From Spirochaetaceae bacterium (GTDB lineage Bacteria; Spirochaetota; Spirochaetia; Treponematales; Treponemataceae): a DNA stretch of 58,145 nucleotides. Where the stretch lies: contig JAFTEH010000086.1 of NCBI GenBank assembly GCA_017453745.1, forward strand, positions 1-58,145. Reading direction: 5' to 3'. The notes under the pieces were generated by a model. That model was given only the letters and a program-made list of their open reading frames with translations. It ran no database searches and was not told the DNA's origin. Shown one piece after another: positions 34,384-43,708 of this stretch (position 1 is its first letter; the number at the start of each line of letters is the position of its first letter). Made by a program: the position numbers and the translations under genes.

Positions 34384-34389
34384 TATAAT
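34384..34389 (+). promoter_or_regulatory. -10 element before the hypothetical gene at 34398
   Basis: A perfect TATAAT ends 8 nt before the ATG. No good -35 is found at the expected distance. Confidence 0.45.
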
Positions 34390-34397
34390 GCCTTACT

Positions 34398-34862
34398 ATG
34401 CAATCGGTGCGTTACTACATAGAAAAAAAAGTAAAAAACGGTGATGCTTACTACACATTAAATTGGTCTCCACTCACAAAGGCTGATAAGTACAAAATTT
34501 CTACTGGGGTGCCAGCTGTCGCGGGAATCTATGAATTATATCAACTGGGGGAAGATAAAGAACTGCGTTTATTAACCCTTGAAATTGCTTGGTACGGTGG
34601 AGTGCGGAGTAATTTGCGCGAAACAATAGACCCCTATGCAAAAGCCGACCCAGTACGACGCAAAATTCTTGAAGATGCTGAATTATACTATCGCTATTCT
34701 TGTTCGACCATTTTTAAGGACCTCCAAGATGTCTTGTGGTTTATGCATACCACCTACTTTGAAGATGACCAAAACCCACCGGAAGATTCTGGTCGCTATG
34801 AAAATATTTTTTTAGATGAAAATGCTCCCGATAACTTTATATGGAACGGTAATGCACAATAA
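34398..34862 (+). CDS. Conserved-looking hypothetical protein
   Basis: I do not recognise the family. The 154-residue soluble protein has no signal peptide. It shows a beta-rich first half (YYIEKKVKNGDAYYTLNW, VAGIYELYQLGEDKELRLL) and a helical, aromatic second half (RRKILEDAELYYRYSC, DVLWFMHTTYFEDD). It could be an adaptor or small enzyme. Its last 11 nt overlap the start of nagZ, so the two are probably co-translated. There is no ribosome binding site, and a perfect TATAAT lies 8 nt before the ATG, so a leaderless mRNA is possible. Confidence 0.7.
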   Translation: MQSVRYYIEKKVKNGDAYYTLNWSPLTKADKYKISTGVPAVAGIYELYQLGEDKELRLLTLEIAWYGGVRSNLRETIDPYAKADPVRRKILEDAELYYRYSCSTIFKDLQDVLWFMHTTYFEDDQNPPEDSGRYENIFLDENAPDNFIWNGNAQ

Positions 34863-36621
34863 GATAGCGTGGATTATAGTCATTTTTTTTTGTGGCTTTT
34901 TATGGGTAACCGCTTGTGCACGAGAATCTGGCTCCCTGTCTACGGCAGAGCGTTCCGTTTTTACCGATAGCCTTTTAACGAGTACGAGTGAAACTTCTGT
35001 ACAACATGAAAATGCACGAGGATATGACGAAAAGCCTATTTTAGAACAAGGCCTTCCACATTTTTTTGATGACGAAGAACCTGAAATCCTTGCAGAAAAA
35101 ATAATTAACGCAATGAGCTATGAAGAGTTGCTTGCTCAAACCTTTATGTTTGGTTGGGCAGGGCAAAACCCAAACACAAGAGTTGCCGATTGGGTGGATT
35201 CCGGGCTCGGAAGTATAAAGATTTTTGGTTGGAACACGGCAAACACCGTAAATTTGGCACAGGCAATTCGTTTTTTGCAAAGCCGAGCCCTTGAATCTCG
35301 GTTTGGGATTCCGCTTTTTGTTGCTACAGATCAAGAAGGTGGAATTGTTCGGCATGTAAAAGGTTTGACAAGTGAAACACCGGGTGCTTTGGCATGTGGT
35401 GCTTCAGGGATTCCGCAAGATAGTTTTAACGCAGGCTTTTTTATCGGGCGTGAACTCGCAGAAATTGGGATAAATGTCAATTTTGCCCCTACAGCCGATA
35501 TTTATAGTGATTATAATTCTTCAGTTATAGCGACTCGCTCCTTTGGGGATAATCCTCATAAGGTAGCCCAGTTGATAGTCGCTTTTGCAAAAGGCTTGGA
35601 AAAGGCGGGGGTTTTGGCAACCGCTAAGCATTTTCCTGGACATGGGGACACAAATCTTGATAGCCATGGACGCCTCCCGCGTATTGATATTAGCTATGAT
35701 GTTTTTTGTGAGCGAGAACTGGTGCCATTTAGAGCTGCTGTACATGCAGGTGTGCCATTTGTCATGTCGGGGCATTTGAACTTTCCTCAGTTTATGAATG
35801 AACATGAACCTGCGACTTTTTCATATAAAATATTGACAGAACTATTGCGCGAAGAAATCGGATTTCAAGGACTTGTTGTTACTGATGATATGATGATGGG
35901 AGCCGCTTTAAATTATGCTGGAAGTTTTTCAAGGGCTGTCACTATGGCTTTGCAAGCAGGAAATAATATCATTGAATCGTCAAGTACTCCAGCAAAAACC
36001 GATGCTGTTTGGATAGAAAATATTGCATTGATGAAAACCGATGTAGCCTTTTACGAAACCGTTCGAGCGAGCGCTTATCGCATTGTTTTAGAAAAATTGC
36101 GCTATTTTAAAAGCGAACAGACAGTGCCTATTTTACCAAACACAGAAACCTTACAAGAACATTTTCCCATTGAACATTCTGAATCGTTTTTTACTGCCTT
36201 TGCCGCTCGCTCTATTACAGAAATAAAAAAAACATCTCGCTCCTTTACCGGCGATGAGTCTGTTCTTTTTATAAGTGATTATGCGAATTTTTTGAATCTT
36301 GCTCGAAGACGCTTTCCAAATGCAACGACGGTGTATACATCTCAATGGCAATTTGCTCGAAATTTTGATACAGTTGTTTTTTGTGTTTCAGATATGGCAT
36401 CTCAAAATGCTTTTTTGAATTTGCAGCGGCAATTTCCAAATAAAACTTATATTATTATTTCTGCATTATCGCCAATGTATGTGCGTCCCCTCGTTTCTCT
36501 CGCTGATACCGTGCTTGCTACATATAGTTATTCGGATTATTCATTTCAAGCCGCTTTTGCCTGTTTGTGTGGAGATATACAGGCAAATGGCAAAATGCCT
36601 TTGGAAAACATAGATTTTTAA
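34852..36621 (+). CDS. nagZ: Beta-N-acetylhexosaminidase, GH3 lipoprotein
   Basis: NagZ removes N-acetylglucosamine from peptidoglycan fragments. The 589-residue protein has the GH3 core (about 60-395), including AKHFPGHGDTNLDSHGRLP (about 259-277, holding the catalytic His-Asp loop) and VVTDDMMMGA (about 342-351). Unlike the roughly 340-residue cytoplasmic E. coli NagZ it has a lipoprotein signal (LWVTAC, Cys about 22) and a C-terminal extension of about 190 residues, like the larger surface-attached GH3 forms. Start 34852 overlaps the previous gene. Released GlcNAc could feed nagB (1891). Confidence 0.9.
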   Translation: MHNKIAWIIVIFFCGFLWVTACARESGSLSTAERSVFTDSLLTSTSETSVQHENARGYDEKPILEQGLPHFFDDEEPEILAEKIINAMSYEELLAQTFMFGWAGQNPNTRVADWVDSGLGSIKIFGWNTANTVNLAQAIRFLQSRALESRFGIPLFVATDQEGGIVRHVKGLTSETPGALACGASGIPQDSFNAGFFIGRELAEIGINVNFAPTADIYSDYNSSVIATRSFGDNPHKVAQLIVAFAKGLEKAGVLATAKHFPGHGDTNLDSHGRLPRIDISYDVFCERELVPFRAAVHAGVPFVMSGHLNFPQFMNEHEPATFSYKILTELLREEIGFQGLVVTDDMMMGAALNYAGSFSRAVTMALQAGNNIIESSSTPAKTDAVWIENIALMKTDVAFYETVRASAYRIVLEKLRYFKSEQTVPILPNTETLQEHFPIEHSESFFTAFAARSITEIKKTSRSFTGDESVLFISDYANFLNLARRRFPNATTVYTSQWQFARNFDTVVFCVSDMASQNAFLNLQRQFPNKTYIIISALSPMYVRPLVSLADTVLATYSYSDYSFQAAFACLCGDIQANGKMPLENIDF

Positions 36622-37553
36622 TGTGGTACCTAAAACAGATAGACGATAAAAATAGTTTTCAAGTTATTGCTTTTTTAAAACAGCATGAGCCGATATGTGT
36701 AAATCTGTGCGAAGAAGTTTTGCACTGGGAAAAATATCATAATGATTTTTCAGATACTTCCAGATTGCATGCAAAGAGAAAGAGCTACAGAGGTGATGGT
36801 CCTCCTATTTTTCTTTTTTTTCATGATATGGTTTTAGTTGCCGTTTTTGCTCTTGATAGGCAGGGAACATTATTACATTGCTTTCCGAAACCAGACCGTT
36901 CAAGTATTAAAGCCTTTGTCTTGTGTGCACGAAGTGAGTTTGCTCATATAGAAATCAGTTCAATTATGGGTGAGAGGCGTGTATCTCGTTTGTTACAAAA
37001 ATATCTCAGCGATACATTTGGCTACAGAATAAGTAAGGTTACGAGATACTTTTTATTAACACGCCCGTCTGATATAAGCAATTACAATACAGCATCGGTT
37101 TCGCCTGCCATTTCCTCGACAAAGATACATGCAGCCGTTTGTACAATCTGTACGGTAAACGACATTGACGATTTACTTCCGCTACAACTCGGATACGAGC
37201 GCGAAGAATTAGAGCGTACAAAGGTAAATGAGGTGTATTCTCGGCTTTATTTGAATCGCATGCTTGAAGAACAGATTATGTTTCAGTGTAGAATTTCAGG
37301 ACGCTTGGTTTCAAAGCTACATACAAATGCACAAGGTATACACTGTAAGCAATTTGGAGGAGTGTACACAGTAGAACAGTTTCGAGGACAGCATATTGCA
37401 GAAATTTTATTGACGCATGCCATAAAAACACTCGCCCCATCTACTAATATGTTTGCCCTTTTTGTCAAAGAAAAAAATATGTCGGCACTTCGATTATATA
37501 AGAGACTTGGCTTTTCGCACCTCTGTGATTTTCGGATTATTAGTTTTAAGTGA
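36621..37553 (+). CDS. GNAT-family acetyltransferase
   Basis: The 310-residue protein starts on the last base of the nagZ stop codon (TAATG), so it is translationally coupled to it. Its second half is a GNAT domain: GIHCKQFGGVYTVEQFRGQHIA carries the strand 4 and pyrophosphate-loop pattern (VYTVEQFRGQHIAEIL), then MFALFVKEKNMSALRLYKRL and GFSHLCDFRI, the end of the fold. The first half is more diverged and may be a second, degenerate GNAT domain. The acceptor is unknown; an amino sugar or peptidoglycan fragment would fit the neighbour. Confidence 0.78.
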   Translation: MWYLKQIDDKNSFQVIAFLKQHEPICVNLCEEVLHWEKYHNDFSDTSRLHAKRKSYRGDGPPIFLFFHDMVLVAVFALDRQGTLLHCFPKPDRSSIKAFVLCARSEFAHIEISSIMGERRVSRLLQKYLSDTFGYRISKVTRYFLLTRPSDISNYNTASVSPAISSTKIHAAVCTICTVNDIDDLLPLQLGYEREELERTKVNEVYSRLYLNRMLEEQIMFQCRISGRLVSKLHTNAQGIHCKQFGGVYTVEQFRGQHIAEILLTHAIKTLAPSTNMFALFVKEKNMSALRLYKRLGFSHLCDFRIISFK

Positions 37554-37671
37554 AGGATGTTAAAAACATATTCATAAAAGATAAAAATGTTAGCGCTCAC
37601 TATGCGTTTGCAAAAAAACAGATAGCAAGATACTTGTGTTTTGAAGTTATAGTAGGCTTAATATAGTAGGC

Positions 37672-37700
37672 TTGACAAAATTGCATTACATTGGTATAGT
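37672..37700 (+). promoter_or_regulatory. Promoter of the opp operon
   Basis: A perfect TTGACA (37672-37677) and TATAGT (37695-37700) are 17 nt apart. A hairpin-repeat relative (37700-37793) lies in the leader, so it is probably transcribed. Confidence 0.75.
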
Positions 37701-37810
37701 GCTAGGGACAATCTTTAAAAGAGTATATGGAGTAGCGACATGCCTTACGGCAGTTAGGGCAGCCAGATGCGTTTTTAGAGGTTACTACAATAATGAGGAG
37801 TGACATATTT

Positions 37811-39328
37811 ATGCTCAAAAAATATATTGGTATTGTTGTATTTTTTGTTTTTGCTTTACATTTATTTTCTTGTAGTGAAAAAAAAGGAACAAATACCCAA
37901 GGCGGAAAAATGGTAGAGGGTGGAGCAATTACACTGGGAATTTCTTCTGACCTTGACGCACAACTTGATCCGCATACTGCTTCATCTGCGAGTGTCCGAG
38001 AAATATTTTTCAATATCTTTGAGGGTTTGGTAAAACCTGACACAAGTGGGGCTTTGCAACCAGCACTCGCAGAAAGTTATACAGTAAATAGCACCGCAGA
38101 TGAATATACATTTGTGTTACGCAAGGGTGTGCATTTTCATAATGGCAAAGAATTAACCGTTCAAGATGCTATATATTCTATTCGGCGTGCAGCAGGACTT
38201 GATACAGGTACCCCACTGGTTTCTAACTATGCAAATATATTGTCATGTGAAGCACTTGACGGGAACAGGGTTGTCATTAAGTTAAAAGCCCCTAATACTG
38301 AGTTTATTACTGCTGCAACTACGGCAATCATACCTGATGGGAATGACCCAGCAAAAGAAGTTATAGGCACCGGTCCGTATGCTTATGTTTCAAGACTTAT
38401 ACAAGATACAATTATACTCAAAAAGCATACATCATATTGGGGTAAACCTGCACACATTGACACTATCACTTTAAAAGTTATAGAAGATGCAGAAACTATG
38501 GTAATGGCATTGCGTTCTGGGGTTGTCGATATTGCCGCACACATGCTTTCAGGACAGGCCGAAGAATTACATGATTTAACCATTGCTGAAGGATATAGTA
38601 ATATCGTACAAGCATTGTATTTGAATAATGCTTTTGCACCGTTTTCTGATATGCGTGTGCGTCAAGCACTTTCTTATGCAACCAACAAACATGAAGTGAT
38701 TGCATTAGCGAGTTCGGGTTATGGAAAAGCGGTTGGAAGCAATGTGTATCCGTCATTTGGTAAATATTATCTTGAAGACTTGACAAATTACTATGAGCAT
38801 AATATTGAAAAAGCAAAGGCACTATTGACAGAAGCCGGTTATCCTTCAGGCTTTGAGTTTACCATTACTGTTCCGTCAACTTATCCAATTCATGTTGATA
38901 CAGCACAAGTACTAGTGGAACAGTATAAGGCGATTGGGGTGCGTATAAAGATAAATCAAGTAGAATGGACTACTTGGCTTTCAGATGTATATCGTGGGCG
39001 TAATTATGAAGCAACTGTTGTCGGACTTGATTCACATACGCTGGCCGCTTCAGGTTTGCTCGAACGATTCGTTTCAGGTAATAGTAAAAACTTTATAAAT
39101 TTTTCTAGTGCAGCGTATGATGCTGCATATAATACGGCAATCAATACGGTAGATGATGCAAAACAAACTGAGTATTTTAAACAATGTGAACGAATCTTGA
39201 CAGAAGAGGCTGCAAGTATCTATATTCAAGACCCATCTTCATTTGCTATAATGCAAAAAAATATTGCGGGCTTTGTGTATTATCCATTGTATGTATTAGA
39301 TTTTGCCGCCCTATATAAACTTGAATAG
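37811..39328 (+). CDS. oppA: Oligopeptide-binding lipoprotein
   Basis: The 505-residue family 5 solute-binding protein delivers peptides to the OppBCDF importer. The lipobox LFSC puts the lipid-bearing Cys at about residue 21. Family words include QLDPHTASSASVREIFFNIF (about 52-71), the EGLVKPDTSGALQPALAESY stretch (about 72-91), and VIGTGPYAYV. GAGGAG lies about 12 nt before the ATG at 37811. It heads a tightly spaced operon. The bound ligand, whether peptide, nickel or another, cannot be settled from sequence alone. Confidence 0.92.
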   Translation: MLKKYIGIVVFFVFALHLFSCSEKKGTNTQGGKMVEGGAITLGISSDLDAQLDPHTASSASVREIFFNIFEGLVKPDTSGALQPALAESYTVNSTADEYTFVLRKGVHFHNGKELTVQDAIYSIRRAAGLDTGTPLVSNYANILSCEALDGNRVVIKLKAPNTEFITAATTAIIPDGNDPAKEVIGTGPYAYVSRLIQDTIILKKHTSYWGKPAHIDTITLKVIEDAETMVMALRSGVVDIAAHMLSGQAEELHDLTIAEGYSNIVQALYLNNAFAPFSDMRVRQALSYATNKHEVIALASSGYGKAVGSNVYPSFGKYYLEDLTNYYEHNIEKAKALLTEAGYPSGFEFTITVPSTYPIHVDTAQVLVEQYKAIGVRIKINQVEWTTWLSDVYRGRNYEATVVGLDSHTLAASGLLERFVSGNSKNFINFSSAAYDAAYNTAINTVDDAKQTEYFKQCERILTEEAASIYIQDPSSFAIMQKNIAGFVYYPLYVLDFAALYKLE

Positions 39329-39330
39329 GT

Positions 39331-40269
39331 ATGAAGTATGTTATAAAAAAGAGCATTGTCCTTATTGTGACGATGCTCTTTATTTCGATGTTAGCGTTTG
39401 CAGCGTTTAATATTATTCCCGGTGATCCTACAACAAAATTGTTGGGTGTGGAATACACAGAAGAAGCCGCAGAAGCCTTGCGTAATGATTTAGGTTTGAA
39501 CGACAGCCTTGTACGCCGTTATACAAGATGGCTTTCAGGTTTTGTAACAGGCAACTTAGGGATGAGCTATAGCTATTTTTTACCAGTACGAGATATCTTA
39601 CGAGGAAAGATTGCCGTTACATTTACCTGTTCATTTATTGCTTGGATTTTTGTCATTGTGCTTGGGATTGGTTTTGGAATTTTGACTGTTCGTGTCAAGC
39701 CTGTTTTTCAAAAGTGCATACATTTTTTTACACAAATTACCATGTCCGTGCCTTCATTTTTTTTAAGTATTTTATTTGCATATTTTTTTGGCATCGTGTT
39801 AAAAATATTTACTCCTGGAAAATTTATTTCATTTGAAGAAAATATTTTTAAATCAATATTGTGTATGATATTACCTGCGCTCGCTATTGCCATACCAAAA
39901 GCCTCAAAAGTAACGAGACTCTTACATGCGTCAATTACCAGTGAACTCCAAAAAGATTATGTACGAACTGCTTATAGTAGAGGAAATTCACGCCGTTCAG
40001 CAATTTATAATCATGTACTTAAAAATGCACTTTTTCCTTCCATAACATATATTGCTATGAGCCTTGCGGATATGGCAGCAGGGTCAGTCATTGTAGAACA
40101 GATTTTTGTTTTACCAGGATTGGGGCGGCTTTTATTGAGTAGTATAGGGAATAGGGATTACCCTGTGGCGCAAAGTATTATAGTCATTATTGCTTTTGTT
40201 GTTGTTTTTATGAATTACCTCGCGGATATTCTAACGCAGTTATTGGATCCACGAATTAGATTGGGATAG
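39331..40269 (+). CDS. oppB: Oligopeptide ABC transporter permease
   Basis: The 312-residue inner-membrane permease has an N-terminal span, the family words IPGDPTTKLLG (about 31-41) and RYTRWLSGFVTGNLGMSYSY (about 63-82), and the EAA-loop region RTAYSRGNSRRSAIYNHVLK (about 212-231). It contacts the ATPases through this loop. About six spans are visible. The ATG is 2 nt after the oppA stop codon. Confidence 0.93.
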   Translation: MKYVIKKSIVLIVTMLFISMLAFAAFNIIPGDPTTKLLGVEYTEEAAEALRNDLGLNDSLVRRYTRWLSGFVTGNLGMSYSYFLPVRDILRGKIAVTFTCSFIAWIFVIVLGIGFGILTVRVKPVFQKCIHFFTQITMSVPSFFLSILFAYFFGIVLKIFTPGKFISFEENIFKSILCMILPALAIAIPKASKVTRLLHASITSELQKDYVRTAYSRGNSRRSAIYNHVLKNALFPSITYIAMSLADMAAGSVIVEQIFVLPGLGRLLLSSIGNRDYPVAQSIIVIIAFVVVFMNYLADILTQLLDPRIRLG

Positions 40270-40272
40270 ATT

Positions 40273-41067
40273 ATGAAAATAAAAAAAATACTTTTGATAA
40301 TTATTGTACTGATACTAGTTCTTGTGGCAGGTAATTTTTTTACACCATACAACCCTAATGAAATGAAGGTTGAGCAGCGTTTACAAAGCCCGAGTTATGC
40401 TCATATCTTAGGAACCGATAACTTGGGGCGTGATATTTTTTCGCGCATACTACAAGGTGCTGGTGCCACCCTATTGATTGCCATCTGTACAGTAGCACTG
40501 GGTTTGAGTGTGGGTTTAGTTATTGGTGGAATTACCGGTTATTTCGGAGGAATACTTGACGAATTGCTCATGCGTATTAATGATAGTATTTTAGCATTCC
40601 CGAATATACTGTTAGCCTTAGTGATTATAGCGATAATAGGACCTGGAAAATATAATATTATAATTGCACTTAGTATCATTTTTATTCCGAGTTTTGCATA
40701 TATTACACGCACTGAAGTTGCTCGCCAAAAGAATACTGACTATGTTAGGAACGCACGATTGATGGGTGCAAGCAATGCCCGTATTTTATTCGTACATATT
40801 TTTCCGAATATATTACCAGTGCTACTATCAACGATGACAATTAGTTTTAACAATGCCGTACTTGCCGAAGCATCAATGAGTTTTTTGGGAGTTGGTGTAC
40901 AACCACCAGATCCCAGTTTAGGGCGAATGTTAAGTGAGTCACAAAGTTTTTTGTCACGAGCACCTTGGTATGCTTTGTCAACTGGATGCGCAATAATTGT
41001 ATTGATATTGAGTTTTACTATTTTGAGTAATGAACTAAAAGGTAGTGCAGATGCTTACAGTAAATGA
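40273..41067 (+). CDS. oppC: Oligopeptide ABC transporter permease
   Basis: The 264-residue second permease shows HILGTDNLGRDIFSRILQGA (about 36-55), the OppC/DppC hallmark, and the EAA-loop RNARLMGASNARILFVHIFP (about 157-176). It follows oppB by 3 nt and overlaps oppD by 17 nt. About five or six spans are present. It forms the channel with OppB. Confidence 0.93.
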   Translation: MKIKKILLIIIVLILVLVAGNFFTPYNPNEMKVEQRLQSPSYAHILGTDNLGRDIFSRILQGAGATLLIAICTVALGLSVGLVIGGITGYFGGILDELLMRINDSILAFPNILLALVIIAIIGPGKYNIIIALSIIFIPSFAYITRTEVARQKNTDYVRNARLMGASNARILFVHIFPNILPVLLSTMTISFNNAVLAEASMSFLGVGVQPPDPSLGRMLSESQSFLSRAPWYALSTGCAIIVLILSFTILSNELKGSADAYSK

Positions 41068-41836
41068 TTTACGAGTAACATTTAAATCGACAGGTAAAGA
41101 AGCTATTCACGGAATTAACTTTCAGATGAGTGCAGGAGAACGGCTTGGGATTGTTGGTGAGTCAGGTTCTGGAAAGACTGTTACAGCAATGGCTATTTCA
41201 GGTCTTATCGAAAGGCGCAATGTCAATATGACAGGAAGGGTTATGTTTAATGATAAGGACCTATGGAATCTTTCACGCAACGCATTGCGCACTGTTCAAG
41301 GCAAAGAAATAGGTGTTGTGTTTCAAGAGCCCATGACAAGTCTCGACCCGCTTATGAAAATTGGAGCGCAAGTTGAAGAAACTCTTGTGATTCACACGAG
41401 GACAAAACCAGAAAAGCGAAAACAACTTGCTCTTAGGGCTTTACATGAGGTTGGAATTGCTTCTCCTGAAATTGTGTATAATAAATACCCACATCAACTT
41501 TCGGGTGGACAACGACAACGCATTATGATTGCTGCTGCAATGATAATTTTACCAAAACTTTTGATTTGTGATGAGCCTACAACCGCCTTAGATGTAAGCG
41601 TTCAGGCACAGATATTACAATTACTGCATCGAATGAATGAAGAATACCATGTTGGTATCTTACTAATAAGTCATGATTTAAAAGTTGTCAAGAATTTGTG
41701 TGACCGTGTAATAGTAATGTATCGTGGAAATATTGTCGAAGAGGGAAAAACTGAAGAAGTGTTTTCAAATCCAAAACATGAATATACACAGAGGTTAGTG
41801 GCGGCGATTCCACAGAGGAGACGGTATGAACAATAA
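41051..41836 (+). CDS. oppD: Oligopeptide ABC transporter ATPase
   Basis: The 261-residue ATPase has Walker A GESGSGKT (about 37-44), Q-loop QEPMTSLDP, signature [12 protein letters not shown] (about 150-161), Walker [13 protein letters not shown] and a switch His in SHD. The ATG at 41051 has AAAGGTAG upstream and lies within the end of oppC; a GTG two codons earlier is less likely. It lacks most of the longer C-terminal oligopeptide-family extension, ending just past the VAAIPQRRR region. Confidence 0.93.
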   Translation: MLTVNDLRVTFKSTGKEAIHGINFQMSAGERLGIVGESGSGKTVTAMAISGLIERRNVNMTGRVMFNDKDLWNLSRNALRTVQGKEIGVVFQEPMTSLDPLMKIGAQVEETLVIHTRTKPEKRKQLALRALHEVGIASPEIVYNKYPHQLSGGQRQRIMIAAAMIILPKLLICDEPTTALDVSVQAQILQLLHRMNEEYHVGILLISHDLKVVKNLCDRVIVMYRGNIVEEGKTEEVFSNPKHEYTQRLVAAIPQRRRYEQ

Positions 41837-42731
41837 TGCGATTTCTGCTACAAATCTTGACATGATGCACTTGTCAAGTAATGATGAGGCGGATTTAACG
41901 GTGGAAGTTGTCAAGTCTCCTAAAACGCAAGCAGAAATTTGTCAAGGCAATGAAAAAATGATTTTACCCAACTCACAATCTGACAAGCAAGAGTCGTATA
42001 TTTTGCAAGTAAATAATTTACAAGTTGAATATATACAAAAACCTCTTTTTTCAAAGATGACTTCATATAAAGCTTTAAAAGGAATTTCATTTTCTGTAAA
42101 ACATGGCGAAATATTAGGTGTTGTCGGCGAGTCGGGTTGCGGAAAGTCGACAATGGCAAAGGCTGTATTGGGCTTGCTTCCAGTTGACAGTATTGTTGAA
42201 GGCAAAATTTTACATTATTCTAAACGCCCACAAATGGTTTTTCAAGATCCGGGCGGAAGTTTAAATCCTGCAAAGACAATAGGCTGGATTTTAGAAGAGC
42301 CGTTACGCATATATGGAAAGTATGATGCGGCAGAGCGAAAAAGGCGAGTGCTTTCTATAATGGAGCGAACAGGTCTTGAGCTTGAACTTCTCAATCGAAA
42401 ACCAAATGAACTTTCAGGTGGACAAAAGCAGCGTGTTTCGATTGCTTGTGCATTAATTCAACGCCCAAGTTTAATCATCGCCGATGAACCGATTTCTTCT
42501 CTGGATGTATCGATTCAAGGGCAGATTTTAGAACTCTTACTTGAACTTCGCACACACCTCGACTTGTCATACATTTTTATTACACATGATTTAACTGTTT
42601 GTTATGCAATTTGTGATCGTGTGCTCGTTATGTATGATGGGCTTATTGTCGAAGAGGGAACTGTGGAGCAAGTGTATAATGCGCCAAAACATGAATATAC
42701 TAAAATGCTATTAAAAGCATCGCAATTTTAG
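41826..42731 (+). CDS. oppF: Oligopeptide ABC transporter ATPase
   Basis: The 301-residue partner ATPase has Walker A GESGCGKS (about 99-106), QDPGGSLNP, signature [12 protein letters not shown], Walker [13 protein letters not shown] and the switch His in THD. Its first 50 residues are an unusual low-similarity extension before the ABC domain begins at about residue 58. The ATG overlaps the oppD stop and is preceded by GAGGAG. It closes the operon. Confidence 0.92.
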   Translation: MNNNAISATNLDMMHLSSNDEADLTVEVVKSPKTQAEICQGNEKMILPNSQSDKQESYILQVNNLQVEYIQKPLFSKMTSYKALKGISFSVKHGEILGVVGESGCGKSTMAKAVLGLLPVDSIVEGKILHYSKRPQMVFQDPGGSLNPAKTIGWILEEPLRIYGKYDAAERKRRVLSIMERTGLELELLNRKPNELSGGQKQRVSIACALIQRPSLIIADEPISSLDVSIQGQILELLLELRTHLDLSYIFITHDLTVCYAICDRVLVMYDGLIVEEGTVEQVYNAPKHEYTKMLLKASQF

Positions 42732-42755
42732 GGAGCATGTTTTCGGAATCATTAC

Positions 42756-42783
42756 TTGACAATAAAATATTTTCAATCATTAT
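42756..42783 (+). promoter_or_regulatory. Additional promoter-like pair after oppF
   Basis: TTGACA (42756-42761) and CATTAT (42778-42783) are 16 nt apart. About 190 nt of gene-free sequence follow before pyrH. It could start a longer pyrH leader or a small RNA. Confidence 0.35.
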
Positions 42784-42918
42784 GTCATTACTCTTTATAT
42801 AAATCTGGGGACAACGATGTTTCTTGGTTTTAGTATACGAGAGAATAAAAATCTAAACGAAAATTGATAAGCCCAATACTTACCATATTTTTTTTGTAAA
42901 AAATAATTTGAAATAGGC

Positions 42919-42946
42919 TTTACAAATTTTTGTTCTTAAGTACAAT
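42919..42946 (+). promoter_or_regulatory. pyrH promoter
   Basis: TTTACA (42919-42924) and TACAAT (42941-42946) are 16 nt apart. The ribosome binding site TAGGAGA lies just before the ATG at 42972. Confidence 0.65.
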
Positions 42947-42971
42947 GGGAAAGCATTAAATAGGAGAATGT

Positions 42972-43667
42972 ATGGTAACTGTGCTTTCGCTTGGTGGTTC
43001 AATTGTATCACCATCTACGCCTGATGTTTCATTTTTAATTTCTTTTGCGCAATGTGTACGCGAGTGGCTTTTGGATGACCAAACACGCAAACTTATTATG
43101 GTGGTTGGTGGGGGAGCGCCTGCGCGAACATATCAAAATGCGTACAGAGAATATTGTGACAACACTCATACTGCTGTTGACACTGATGTTGCCGATTGGA
43201 TTGGCATTACAGCGACCTATTTAAATGCACAACTTGTTAAGTCTATTTTTTCGGATCTCTGTTTAGACCCTGTTGTTCATAATCCAACTGAAGTTCCACA
43301 TTTTTCTGGGCGAATTTTAGTTGCGGCTGGTTGGAAGCCTGGATTTTCTACAGACAATGATGCTGTTCTTCTTGCTGAAAACTTTTCGGCAAAGCGAGTT
43401 GTAAACTTGTCAAATATTGAAAAAGTCTATACAGATGACCCTAAAAAGAATCCAGATGCAAAACCTATTGATACTATAAGTTGGGGCGATTTTATTTCTC
43501 TAGTTGGTACTGAATGGGTACCTGGAAAAAATTCGCCATTTGACCCTGTAGCGAGTGTTAAAGCACAAAAACTTGGTCTAGAAGTTATCTGTGCATCTGG
43601 TAAGGATATGCATAATCTAAAATGCATTTTAAATAACCAACCATTTGTTGGGACAACTATCAAATAG
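42972..43667 (+). CDS. pyrH: UMP kinase, archaeal-type
   Basis: The 231-residue amino-acid-kinase-fold protein phosphorylates UMP to UDP in pyrimidine synthesis. It shows LSLGGSIV (about 4-11), the phosphate loop VVGGGAPARTYQ (about 43-54), FSTDNDAVLLAENF and VVNLSNIEKVYTDDPKKNP (about 143-161). Its length and the DDPKKNPDA stretch resemble the archaeal branch of UMP kinases rather than the common bacterial enzyme of about 240 residues. It is not beside tsf or frr, the usual bacterial neighbours. Confidence 0.85.
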   Translation: MVTVLSLGGSIVSPSTPDVSFLISFAQCVREWLLDDQTRKLIMVVGGGAPARTYQNAYREYCDNTHTAVDTDVADWIGITATYLNAQLVKSIFSDLCLDPVVHNPTEVPHFSGRILVAAGWKPGFSTDNDAVLLAENFSAKRVVNLSNIEKVYTDDPKKNPDAKPIDTISWGDFISLVGTEWVPGKNSPFDPVASVKAQKLGLEVICASGKDMHNLKCILNNQPFVGTTIK

Positions 43668-43676
43668 TGTTATGAT
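43648..43676 (+). promoter_or_regulatory. Possible promoter of the J-protein gene
   Basis: TTGGGA (43648-43653) and TATGAT (43671-43676) are 17 nt apart, overlapping the end of pyrH. Confidence 0.45.
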
Positions 43677-43708
43677 AGTGCTAGTTACAAAAGGTATGTA
43701 AGAAGTCA

